Below, piece after piece: positions 51,774-59,702 of a stretch of 64,000 nucleotides of DNA. The notes beneath the pieces were generated by a model, which was given only the letters and a program-made list of their open reading frames with translations, had not been told where the DNA came from and searched no databases. The position numbers and the translations under genes were made by a program. The first letter of the stretch is position 1; each line of letters begins with the position of its first letter. This DNA is from Ramlibacter pinisoli (GTDB lineage Bacteria > Pseudomonadota > Gammaproteobacteria > Burkholderiales > Burkholderiaceae_C): assembly GCF_009758015.1 (NCBI RefSeq), contig NZ_WSEL01000009.1:186001-250000 (forward strand), given 5' to 3'.

Positions 51774-52649
51774 TCAGGACATGCGACCGAACTTGCCGGC
51801 GTTGAAGTCCTCGATCGCCTGCACGATGCCAGCCTGGCTGGTCATCACGAACGGGCCGTAGCCGACCACCGGCTCGTCGATCGGTTCGCCGGCCAGCAGC
51901 AGCAACTTGGCATCGGCCGTGGCCTCGACGCGGATGTCGCGTCCCTGCGCCGACAACGTGGCCATCTGCGCCGCCTGCAGCGTGGTGTCGCCGTTGACCC
52001 GCACGGTGCCGTCCAGCACCACCAGCAGGCTGGTCCAGCCCTCCGGCTGCGCCAGCGACACCACGTGACCTGCCTGGACACGCACGTCCCACACGTTCAT
52101 CGGCGTGAAGGTGCGGGCCGGCCCCCGGGCATCACCGGCCGTCCCGGCGATCACGCGCACCTGCCCCGCCGGCGCGCCCGCTTCATCGACCAGCGGCACC
52201 ACCGGGATGTCGGCGCGGGCGATGGCCTGGTAGCCCGGCGGCGCCATCTTGTCGCGCGCCGGCAGGTTGACCCACAGCTGCACCATCTCGAACGGCCCGC
52301 CGGTGCGGGCGTAGTTCGCCGAGTGGAACTCCTCGTGCAGGATGCCGGCGCCGGCCGTCATCCACTGCACGTCGCCCGGACCGATGACGCCGCCCCGGCC
52401 GGTGGAGTCGCGGTGCTCCACCTCGCCGTCGTAGACGATGGTCACGGTCTCGAAGCCCCGGTGCGGATGCTGGCCCACGCCGCGGCGCGCGTCCGTCGGC
52501 TCGAAGCGGGTGGGCGCCGCGTAGTCCAGCAGCAGGAACGGGCTGCGCTCCCGGGCACCGGTCTGGTAGTCGAACAGGCCGTGCACCGGGAAGCCGTCGC
52601 CCACCCAGTGGCGGTCCGGCGCGTTGCGGGTCGAGAGGATCTTCTTCAT
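51774..52649 (-). CDS. Pirin family protein
   Basis: 291 aa bicupin. The N-terminal cupin has the metal ligands G-Q-H-P-H-R-G-F-E-T-V-T and H-R-D-S-T-G, then G-D-V-Q-W-M-T-A-G-A-G-I-L-H-E-E, the standard pirin set; the second cupin at residues about 185-260 lacks these ligands. Bacterial pirins with these residues can be quercetinases; the physiological role here is unknown. The ATG at 52649 is preferred, the family start. Confidence 0.92.
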   Translation of the reverse strand: MKKILSTRNAPDRHWVGDGFPVHGLFDYQTGARERSPFLLLDYAAPTRFEPTDARRGVGQHPHRGFETVTIVYDGEVEHRDSTGRGGVIGPGDVQWMTAGAGILHEEFHSANYARTGGPFEMVQLWVNLPARDKMAPPGYQAIARADIPVVPLVDEAGAPAGQVRVIAGTAGDARGPARTFTPMNVWDVRVQAGHVVSLAQPEGWTSLLVVLDGTVRVNGDTTLQAAQMATLSAQGRDIRVEATADAKLLLLAGEPIDEPVVGYGPFVMTSQAGIVQAIEDFNAGKFGRMS

Positions 52650-52842
52650 GCAGGGGCTCCCAGGTTCGGGCGGAGCGCAGGAGGCGCTCCGCCAAGACCA
52701 CATGGTGGGGACGATGGCACGGCGCAGAAGCACACGCACCAGCGACACAGCGTTCCATCGATGGGACACGGGCCGCGATGCGTGAAGGGCCGCGCAGGCG
52801 GACAATCGCGATCCCGCTCCGGCCTGGCTCCCGGAGACCCGC

Positions 52843-53778
52843 ATGCAGACCCTCATCGACCTGCTCATCCGGCACGACGCGCTGGCGGTCTTCCTGGTCA
52901 CGCTGGCCGCGCGCATCGGCCTGCCGGTCCCGGCGGCGCCCCTGCTGGTCGTCGCCGGCGGCCTGGCCGCCGGCGGCCGGGTCTCGCTGGCGTTCGTCCT
53001 CGCGGTCTCGACCGCCGCCAACGTGCTCGGCGACGGTGTGTGGTTCCTGGCCGGGCGCCGGTACGGCTACCGGATGATGCGCCTGCTGTGCCGCATCTCC
53101 CTGGAGCCCGACTCCTGCGTGCGGCAGAGCGAGACGCTGGTGGCGCGCTGGGGCGGCAGGTCGCTGCTGGCCGCCAAGTTCGTGCCCGGCGTGTCGCTGG
53201 TGGCCGCCCCGATGGCCGGCGCCCTGGGCATGACGGCGCGGCGGTTCGTCTGCTACGACCTCGTGGCCGGCGCCCTGTGGGCGGCGGCGTTCCTCGGGCT
53301 GGGCCTGCTCTTCAACCAGCAGATCCAGGAACTGCTCTCGGCCATGGCCAATGCCGGCATGGCAGCGGTCGCGCTGCTGGTGCTGGCGCTGGGCGCTTTC
53401 GTCGCTTACCGGTGGTGGCGGCGCCGACGCTTCCTGCGCGAGGTCGCCGCTGCCGGTCGGGTCACGGCCGCCGAGCTGCGCGAGATGATGGAGCGCGGCG
53501 AGGAGCCCGTGGTCATCGACGTGCGCGGGCCCGCCACGGCTCACCTCGATCCGCGGCGCATTCCCGGCGCCGTCCTGATCGACCTGGGGGAAATCGCCGC
53601 CCACGCCCCCCGCCTGCCGCGCGACCGCGACATCGTGCTGTACTGCAACTGCCCCAACGAAGCCTCGGCCGCCAAGGCCGCCGGCCTGCTGATCCGCAGC
53701 GGGCTGCTGCGCGCCCGGCCACTCACCGGCGGGCTCGACGGATGGGTGGAGGCCGGCTTGCCGGTGGCGACTGCCTGA
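52843..53778 (+). CDS. DedA family membrane protein fused to a rhodanese domain
   Basis: 311 aa. The N-terminal SNARE-associated/DedA domain (residues about 1-200) has F-V-P-G-V-S-L-V-A-A-P-M-A-G, the conserved F-x-P-G-x-R-like motif, and four to five hydrophobic segments. The C-terminal rhodanese domain runs from residue about 205 with V-V-I-D-V-R-G-P and the catalytic cysteine in Y-C-N-C-P-N-E-A-S-A. DedA proteins move lipid carriers and support envelope homeostasis. The rhodanese fusion is a recurrent but functionally unclear architecture. Confidence 0.9.
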   Translation: MQTLIDLLIRHDALAVFLVTLAARIGLPVPAAPLLVVAGGLAAGGRVSLAFVLAVSTAANVLGDGVWFLAGRRYGYRMMRLLCRISLEPDSCVRQSETLVARWGGRSLLAAKFVPGVSLVAAPMAGALGMTARRFVCYDLVAGALWAAAFLGLGLLFNQQIQELLSAMANAGMAAVALLVLALGAFVAYRWWRRRRFLREVAAAGRVTAAELREMMERGEEPVVIDVRGPATAHLDPRRIPGAVLIDLGEIAAHAPRLPRDRDIVLYCNCPNEASAAKAAGLLIRSGLLRARPLTGGLDGWVEAGLPVATA

Positions 53779-53792
53779 GCGACCGCGCCACT

Positions 53793-54719
53793 TCAGGCCA
53801 TGGCGGTGTCCAGCAGCATCATCAGGACGAAGCCCAGCATCAGTCCCGCGGTGGCGACAGCCTCGTGGCCCTTGCGATGCGATTCCGGAATGATCTCGTG
53901 GCTGATCACGTAGAGCATCCCGCCCGCCGCGGCTGCCAGTCCCCACGGCAGCAGGCTCGCCGACAGGCTGATGACCGCCACGCCCAGCACCGCGGCGACG
54001 GGCTCGATGAGGCCCGACAGCACGCCGAGGCCGGCCGACATCCAGCGTCCATAGCCCACGCCCCGCAGCGCCAACGCGACGACCATGCCCTCCGGCACGT
54101 CCTGGATGGAGATGCCGGCGGCCAGCGCCCTGGCTCCGGTGGCGTCGGAACCGGCGAAGGCCACGCCGATGGCCAGCCCTTCCGGCAGGTTGTGCAGGGT
54201 GATCGCCAGCACGAACAGCCAGGCGCGCCGGATGGCGCGGCCCTGCGACCCTTCCAGTCCCTTGATGAAATGCTCGTGCGGAATCACCCGGTCGATCACG
54301 AACAGCAGCGTCGCGCCGGCCAGGATGCCCACGGCGACGATCCCGCCGGCGGCCCAGCCGCTGGCCCCCAGTCCCCGTGCCGAGGCCAGCGCGGGAATGA
54401 CCAGGGAAAACGCGCTGGCCGCCAGCATGACGCCGGCGCCGAAGCCCAGCATGGCGTCGTGCGTGCGTTGCGAGAACTGCTGGGACAGCAGGACCGGCAG
54501 GGTCCCGAGTGCCGTGGCGCAGGCTGCGAGCAAACCGCCCAGCATGGCGCCCCGCAGGCGCTCGTCGGCGCCGAGCAGGTGGCTCCAGGCCTGGCCGAGC
54601 AACAGCACCGCCCCCGCCAGCACGATCGCGAAGCCGATCGACCTCCTGATGCGGGAGCGGCCCGACCTGAACCCGGCTGGCGCCGATCCGCTGCCGATCG
54701 CGATGGGATTGAAGTGCAT
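53793..54719 (-). CDS. ZIP family metal transporter
   Basis: 308 aa with eight predicted helices. Signature helix motifs: L-H-N-L-P-E-G-L-A-I-G-V-A-F (helix IV) and S-I-Q-D-V-P-E-G-M-V-V-A-L (helix V), giving the binuclear metal site, with H-E-I-I-P-E-S-H-R-K-G-H-E toward the C-terminus. It resembles E. coli ZupT/GufA-type importers of zinc and other divalent metals. An N-terminal extension of about 25 residues is basic. Confidence 0.92.
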   Translation of the reverse strand: MHFNPIAIGSGSAPAGFRSGRSRIRRSIGFAIVLAGAVLLLGQAWSHLLGADERLRGAMLGGLLAACATALGTLPVLLSQQFSQRTHDAMLGFGAGVMLAASAFSLVIPALASARGLGASGWAAGGIVAVGILAGATLLFVIDRVIPHEHFIKGLEGSQGRAIRRAWLFVLAITLHNLPEGLAIGVAFAGSDATGARALAAGISIQDVPEGMVVALALRGVGYGRWMSAGLGVLSGLIEPVAAVLGVAVISLSASLLPWGLAAAAGGMLYVISHEIIPESHRKGHEAVATAGLMLGFVLMMLLDTAMA

Positions 54720-54753
54720 GTGTCGTCCCTCCGTGCCGCGTTGCGACGGCGAC

Positions 54754-55752
54754 CTAGTCGATCCTGGCGCCCGACTCCCGCACGGCCTTGCCGAGCTGTG
54801 CGTAGTCGAGCCGGATGCGTTCGGCGAAGACGTCCTGCGTTCCGCCCAGGATGGTGCCGCCCTCCTTCTGGATGAAGGCGATGACATCCTTGGAAGCCAG
54901 CGCCTCATTGGCGGCCGCGCTCAGCGTCCTGATCACCTCGGGTGGCGTGTTCGCCGGGACGAACAGCCCGTACCAGGTGCCGGCGTTGAAGCCCGGATAC
55001 CCCTGCTCCGCAATCGTGGGGACGTCGGGCAGCGACGGACTTCTCTGGTTGGACGACACCGCGATGGGCCGCAGCTTGCTGCTCCGGATGAGCGGCAGGG
55101 CCGACGGGATCGAGGACAGCATCATCGCGGCCCGACCGGCGATGGTGTCCGTGGTGGCGCCCGATGCCCCCTTGTACGGGACGTGGACCAGCTTGATGCC
55201 GGCTGCCTTCTGGAACATCTCGCCGATCAGGTGGGACGGCGTGCCCTGTCCCGGAGTGGCGAAATCGAGCAGCTCCTTGCTGGCCTTGGCGGCAGCCACC
55301 ATGTCCGCGAGGGACCGGAAGGGCGAGTCGGGGCCGACGACGAGCACGTTGGGCGCATCGGCCAGCATGACGACCGGCACCAGGTCCTTCAGGGGGTTGA
55401 AGGGCATCGAGGCATACAGGTGCGGGTTGATCGCGAACTGCGCCGTCTGGCCCATGAGGATGGTGTAGCCGTCCGGCTTGGCCTTGGCCACCTGCAGGGC
55501 GCCGATGTTGCCGCCCGCGCCGGGCTTGTTGTCGACGACGAAGCTCGTGTTCAGCAGCGTGCCCATCTTCTGGGTCACCGCGCGCGCGACCGCGTCCATG
55601 CCGCCGGAAGGCGCCTGCGGCACGACCACCGTGATCGGGCGATTCGGGTACGGCGCCTGGGCCAGGGCGCTCCCGGCCGCACCGAGCCCCAGGGCGCCGG
55701 AGGCCAGTGCCAGGGCCAGGTTGCGCAACCAGGGTCGCGTCGTGATGTCCAT
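54754..55752 (-). CDS. Tripartite tricarboxylate transporter substrate-binding protein (Bug family)
   Basis: 332 aa periplasmic receptor with a signal peptide (residues 1-31, cleavage after A-L-A). Bug hallmarks: Y-P-N-R-P-I-T-V-V-V-P, then P-S-G-G-M-D-A-V-A-R, V-D-N-K-P-G-A-G-G-N-I-G and V-P-Y-K-G. Substrate unknown; Bug proteins bind small carboxylates and amides. It lies 49 bp after the MBL gene on the same strand, suggesting it delivers that pathway's substrate. Confidence 0.93.
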   Translation of the reverse strand: MDITTRPWLRNLALALASGALGLGAAGSALAQAPYPNRPITVVVPQAPSGGMDAVARAVTQKMGTLLNTSFVVDNKPGAGGNIGALQVAKAKPDGYTILMGQTAQFAINPHLYASMPFNPLKDLVPVVMLADAPNVLVVGPDSPFRSLADMVAAAKASKELLDFATPGQGTPSHLIGEMFQKAAGIKLVHVPYKGASGATTDTIAGRAAMMLSSIPSALPLIRSSKLRPIAVSSNQRSPSLPDVPTIAEQGYPGFNAGTWYGLFVPANTPPEVIRTLSAAANEALASKDVIAFIQKEGGTILGGTQDVFAERIRLDYAQLGKAVRESGARID

Positions 55753-55801
55753 GCTGCTGTCTCCTTCGTTCTTGTGTGTTCGGTCCGGCGGAGCGCCGCC
55801 C

Positions 55802-56617
55802 TCAGGCCATCGGCGCGAGGCCACCCGCGTCCGGCCCCATCTCCGCCACGGCACTGCCGTACAGGAGGCCGGCCTTGATGCGGGGGACGGTGGCCGCCGG
55901 ATCCAGGATGGGCAGTCCGTGCGTCGGGCCGATGGCCCGCACGTCGAGCGTATCCAGCAGCCATTGCAGCCGGTCGATGTAGAGGTTCATGTTCGTGAAC
56001 TTGGTCCAGAACAGGGCACGGTCGGCGAACACCGCCGACACCTCGGGGATGTCCAGCGAGATCGCCTCTTCGGCGCACAGCCCGCAGTGGCCGTCCTCGT
56101 GGTAGTGGCTGTAGGCAAAGCCGTCGGCGGGGAACAGCACGTTCGCGCCGGTGTCGAAACCCCACCAGGTCGTGCGCAGGTCACGGATGACGGGCTCGAC
56201 CAGGCGCAGCGCGCGCCCACCCAGGTCGATCTCGTCGCCTCCCTTCAGGGGCACCATCCGGTGGGCGAACTGCGGGAACGCCAAGGCGTAGTCGCACATG
56301 TCGCCGACCAGTTGCACGTCGGGATACTTGTGCATCACGCGCCCCAGGCCACCCGAGTGCGGTGTCTCCTGGTGGGTCACGAACAGGTACTTGAGCGGCG
56401 GCAGGCCGGGCAGCAACCCGTCGAGCTGCCGGCTGATCAGAGGAAAGTCCTTCGGATGCCCGGTCTCGACCATCGCACAGGCATCCGTGCCGACCAGCAG
56501 GTAGGCGGCGTTGTAGGTGTGGTAGACCTTGCCGCCGGTGATCTGTTCCAGGCAGTCGCCCAGCCAGAAGAGGCCGGGGGCGATCTCGCGGGGCATCGGG
56601 TTCTTGGGGGGCGTCAT
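55802..56617 (-). CDS. MBL-fold metallo-hydrolase (ODP/flavodiiron-like ligand pattern)
   Basis: 271 aa. The fold signature at the first metal site is T-H-Q-E-T-P-H-S-G-G: an H-x-E-x-x-H variant of the diiron ODP pattern (H-x-E-x-D-H) rather than the H-x-H-x-D-H of hydrolases. Further ligands would come from F-P-A-D-G-F-A and G-P-T-H-G-L. There is no flavodoxin domain. It may be an oxygen- or diiron-type enzyme. Close (10 bp) to the upstream gene 56628. Confidence 0.8.
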   Translation of the reverse strand: MTPPKNPMPREIAPGLFWLGDCLEQITGGKVYHTYNAAYLLVGTDACAMVETGHPKDFPLISRQLDGLLPGLPPLKYLFVTHQETPHSGGLGRVMHKYPDVQLVGDMCDYALAFPQFAHRMVPLKGGDEIDLGGRALRLVEPVIRDLRTTWWGFDTGANVLFPADGFAYSHYHEDGHCGLCAEEAISLDIPEVSAVFADRALFWTKFTNMNLYIDRLQWLLDTLDVRAIGPTHGLPILDPAATVPRIKAGLLYGSAVAEMGPDAGGLAPMA

Positions 56618-56627
56618 CGGTGTTCTC

Positions 56628-57554
56628 CTAGCGCAGTTCGTCGCGATCCACGTAGCGGGCCTGCACCACGCTGCGGTCCAGGCTGGCCAGCACGTCGTCC
56701 AGCAACTGGTACTGGCGCTGCACCAGGTCGCGGCCCCGCATCACCCGCCCGTAGCCGGGTGCCAGGTTCTCGATGTCGTACTTGTCGAACACCACGGCCA
56801 GCTTCTTGCGCAAGGTCGCCGTGTCGCCGCCTTCGAGCCACCAGTAGCGCGTGTTCAGGAGGAAGCTGCGCACGTGGGCGGCGGTCGTGCTGCAGCCGCG
56901 CCCGTCGAGGAACCAGGGCCCCTCGGCCTCCAGGCTCCATTCCCAGGAGAAACTGTCCGAGGTGAACAGGGTGCGGGTCGCCTCGTCGTAGATCCAGCGC
57001 GTGCCGATCAACCGGATCGGCGCCTGGAAGGCTTCCAGCGCGCGACCCCGGGCCTCGTCGCCGACATGCAGGCGCTGGGCGCGCTTGACCAGGGTCGTCT
57101 TCACGGGATCGGCCTTCGCCCCGGGCCGGTCGGAGCGGCCGCCGAAGTCGACCCACAGGGCGGCGTCGGCGTTGCTCGAGTAGCACTGCTCCAGGTCGAA
57201 GGCATCGGCGAGCGCCTCGACGTTGCTGACCGACATGAATTCGTTGATGCGCAGCGGGTAGACCGACAGGCGCGTCCCCGGCTCGATCAGCCTGGCGATC
57301 TGGGAGATGAGCGAACTGGCATGCACCGCCAGCCCCGAGTCGAGCAGGAGCGCGCGATCGCCTTCCTTGAGCAGGTAGCAGTTGCAGACCGAGTAGCCCT
57401 GCGCATTGGCCGGATAGGCGCTGGCGGCGCCCCCCAGCCCGAAGACGTTCTGCAGTGCGTACAGCCGCCCCTCGACCAGGGTGTGCACGGCACTTCCCAG
57501 CTCCCTTGCCGGCGCCGCGAGCGTCGCGAGGTGGTCTCCCGTTCCAGCGTTCAT
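56628..57554 (-). CDS. MBL-fold-like hydrolase, possibly degenerate
   Basis: 308 aa. The first half has C-N-C-Y-L-L-K-E-G-D-R-A-L-L-L-D-S-G-L, the beta-strand region of an MBL fold, but the usual H-x-H-x-D-H is missing; instead L-R-I-N-E-F-M-S occurs at that point. A later F-T-S-D-S-F-S-W segment could match the second metal-aspartate. So it may bind metal poorly or use other ligands. First of a run transcribed toward the MBL and Bug genes, next to a divergent LysR regulator. Confidence 0.65.
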   Translation of the reverse strand: MNAGTGDHLATLAAPARELGSAVHTLVEGRLYALQNVFGLGGAASAYPANAQGYSVCNCYLLKEGDRALLLDSGLAVHASSLISQIARLIEPGTRLSVYPLRINEFMSVSNVEALADAFDLEQCYSSNADAALWVDFGGRSDRPGAKADPVKTTLVKRAQRLHVGDEARGRALEAFQAPIRLIGTRWIYDEATRTLFTSDSFSWEWSLEAEGPWFLDGRGCSTTAAHVRSFLLNTRYWWLEGGDTATLRKKLAVVFDKYDIENLAPGYGRVMRGRDLVQRQYQLLDDVLASLDRSVVQARYVDRDELR

Positions 57555-57637
57555 CGTGTCCCTCTCCAGCCCATCGGTTGTGGTTGCCCGGCGGCTACTG
57601 TAGTCTTCGCGGCATTCTTTGAAACCCGGCGGCGCGA

Positions 57638-58567
57638 ATGATGGAAATCGACAGTGCGAATAACGAACTGAACTTCGATCTCCAGCTGCTGCGGTGTTTC
57701 GAGGCCCTGATGGCCGAGCGCAGCGTGTCGCGCGCGGCGGCCAAACTCGAACTGAGCCAGCCCGCCATGAGCCATGCCCTGGCGCGCCTGCGCACGCTTT
57801 TCGACGATCCCCTGCTGGCCCGCGGCCGGGGCGGCATGACGCCCACCACGCGGGCGCTGGGGCTGGAGCCCAAGCTGCGCGAAGCGCTGTCGGCGGCCTA
57901 CCGGCTGGTCGAGAAGCGCTCGGTCTTCTTCCCGGCCGAATCGCGCCAGGAGTTCACGGTGATGACGGCCGAATACGTGGAGTACCTGCTGCTGCCGCGC
58001 CTCATCGCCCGGCTCCAGGAGGAGGCGCCGTTCGTGCGCGTGACCTTTCGCAGCGCGCAGCCCGATCGCGCGCTGGAATGGCTCGAATGGGGCGAGCTCG
58101 ATTTCCGGATCGGGTGGTGGCCCGAGTCCGCGCCGGCGCTGCGCGCCAAGCGCCTCATGCGCGACCCCCTGGTCTGCGTGGTCCGGCGGGGCCATCCGGT
58201 GATTGCGGGCTCCATCACGGACGACCAGTTCATGGGCATCGCCCACGTGGTCCAGAACGAGCGCATGAAGAGCGCCCGCCGGGCGGTCGAACAGGCCGTG
58301 CTGTCACGCCATCGCCAGCTCCAGGTCCAGATCAAGGTGCAGGACGCCCTGGCGCTGTGCAACGTCGTGGCCCATTCGGACCTGATCGGCACGCTGCCCG
58401 AGCGCTTCGCTCGTGCCCTGGCCACCAAGTTCCCCTTGCAGGTCCTGCCCATTCCCATCGCGGTGCCCGAGATCCGGCAGGCGATGTACTGGCATGAACG
58501 CACCCACAAGGAGCCGAGCCATCAGTGGTTCCGCAACCTGGTCTCGGACCTCGCCAAGAAACTCTGA
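57638..58567 (+). CDS. LysR family transcriptional regulator
   Basis: 309 aa. N-terminal winged HTH: L-R-C-F-E-A-L-M-A-E-R-S-V-S-R-A-A-A-K-L-E-L-S-Q-like recognition region (written here in part), then P-A-M-S-H-A-L-A-R-L-R. The C-terminal substrate-binding fold follows, similar to NodD/NahR-type regulators (F-T-V-M-T-A-E-Y-V-E-Y). Divergent from the MBL/TTT run across 83 bp; probably its activator. Its 3' end has a diverged partial copy at 62591. Confidence 0.92.
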   Translation: MMEIDSANNELNFDLQLLRCFEALMAERSVSRAAAKLELSQPAMSHALARLRTLFDDPLLARGRGGMTPTTRALGLEPKLREALSAAYRLVEKRSVFFPAESRQEFTVMTAEYVEYLLLPRLIARLQEEAPFVRVTFRSAQPDRALEWLEWGELDFRIGWWPESAPALRAKRLMRDPLVCVVRRGHPVIAGSITDDQFMGIAHVVQNERMKSARRAVEQAVLSRHRQLQVQIKVQDALALCNVVAHSDLIGTLPERFARALATKFPLQVLPIPIAVPEIRQAMYWHERTHKEPSHQWFRNLVSDLAKKL

Positions 58568-58630
58568 CCTCGCCCGGTGTCGGGGCCATCAATGAATTGG
58601 ACGGCGTGCGCGCCGGCTCGCTGACTCTCC

Positions 58631-59701
58631 CTATGGCGCGGGTGTTTCCAGGTCCTCTTCCACGAAGCGCAACAGGGCTTCCAGCAGCGCTTCGCGCGGG
58701 TAGGCGTTCTGGGTGACGAACAGGGAACCGACGGTCGTGTGCGTCCGCGCGATCGGAACGGCCAGTGCCCAGTGGTCCGCGTTGACATAGCCGACGAGGG
58801 CGCTGTCCGGGATGACCTGATCGTAGAAGATCACCTGGCTGTCGTTGCGTGCGTCGATCTGCGCCAGCTTGCCGTAGCTCCTGCTGAGGATGGACGAGAT
58901 GCGCTCCGGCTGGGGAAATGTGACGAGCGAGTAGTAGCGCACCTCCCGCGGCAACGGGTTTTGCGCCAGCCACTTCATCCGCACCCCGGGGCGCAGGCTC
59001 TCGACGGCACCGCCGTCGCCCGACTGGCAGGTGGCGCCCGGGAAATGGCGCAACAGGTCGGCCTGGAACTGGGTGGCGTCGTTCGCAAGGGCCGAGCCGG
59101 CGACGGCGCCGGCTGCGCTGACCACTGCTGCCACCCGGCTGCGGATTTCCGGATAGCCGACGACGGCCTGGAGGATGTCGGGCGCGCCCTTGGAATAGCC
59201 GAGCAGCACCAGTCGCGGCGGGCCCGGCTCCTGCGGCATGGCCATGATCGCGTCGCGGATCTGCCGCGCGTTGATCTCGGTGCCGGACAGCGCATCGACC
59301 CGCAGCCAGGCGCCGTCGTAGCCGAACTGGCGCACATGCGCCGTGCTGGAGTTGGGGCTCTGCAGCCATTGCTCGAAGCATTCGTAGCCGATGCCGGGGA
59401 CAGCGGCGACGACCAGCCGCCGCCTGGATGGTCCGAGGTCGACCGGCCTTCCGGTGCCCGCGGGCTCGGTGCCGACGCGGGTCAGCGCCTCGTCGCAGGG
59501 CCGCACGTCGGGGAGTTCCTTGCGCGCCTGCAGCACCGCGCAGTAGATCTCGCGGAAGCGGCCGCGCTTGTCCTGGACGCCGGCCCTGGCCGCGGGCACG
59601 AGCACCATCGGCGGCGTGTCCGCCGAGTAGGGAATCAGCGGTGTCGCGGAGCAGGCGGCCAGCGCGAGGCAGGCAGTCATGGCGAGGTGGACTCGGGACA
59701 T
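58631..59701 (-). CDS. Alpha/beta-hydrolase-like lipoprotein
   Basis: 356 aa. Signal with lipobox A-L-A-A-C-S (Cys near residue 17). The middle part has the serine nucleophile motif L-V-L-L-G-Y-S-K-G-A-P-D-I-L (about residue 165), and a likely catalytic histidine in V-N-A-D-H-W-A-L. An esterase or lipase is inferred, anchored to a membrane. Its ATG is 1 bp away from the stop of the upstream gene, so it is coupled with the PLC-barrel protein 59703. Confidence 0.78.
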   Translation of the reverse strand: MSRVHLAMTACLALAACSATPLIPYSADTPPMVLVPAARAGVQDKRGRFREIYCAVLQARKELPDVRPCDEALTRVGTEPAGTGRPVDLGPSRRRLVVAAVPGIGYECFEQWLQSPNSSTAHVRQFGYDGAWLRVDALSGTEINARQIRDAIMAMPQEPGPPRLVLLGYSKGAPDILQAVVGYPEIRSRVAAVVSAAGAVAGSALANDATQFQADLLRHFPGATCQSGDGGAVESLRPGVRMKWLAQNPLPREVRYYSLVTFPQPERISSILSRSYGKLAQIDARNDSQVIFYDQVIPDSALVGYVNADHWALAVPIARTHTTVGSLFVTQNAYPREALLEALLRFVEEDLETPAP

Positions 59702-59702
59702 G

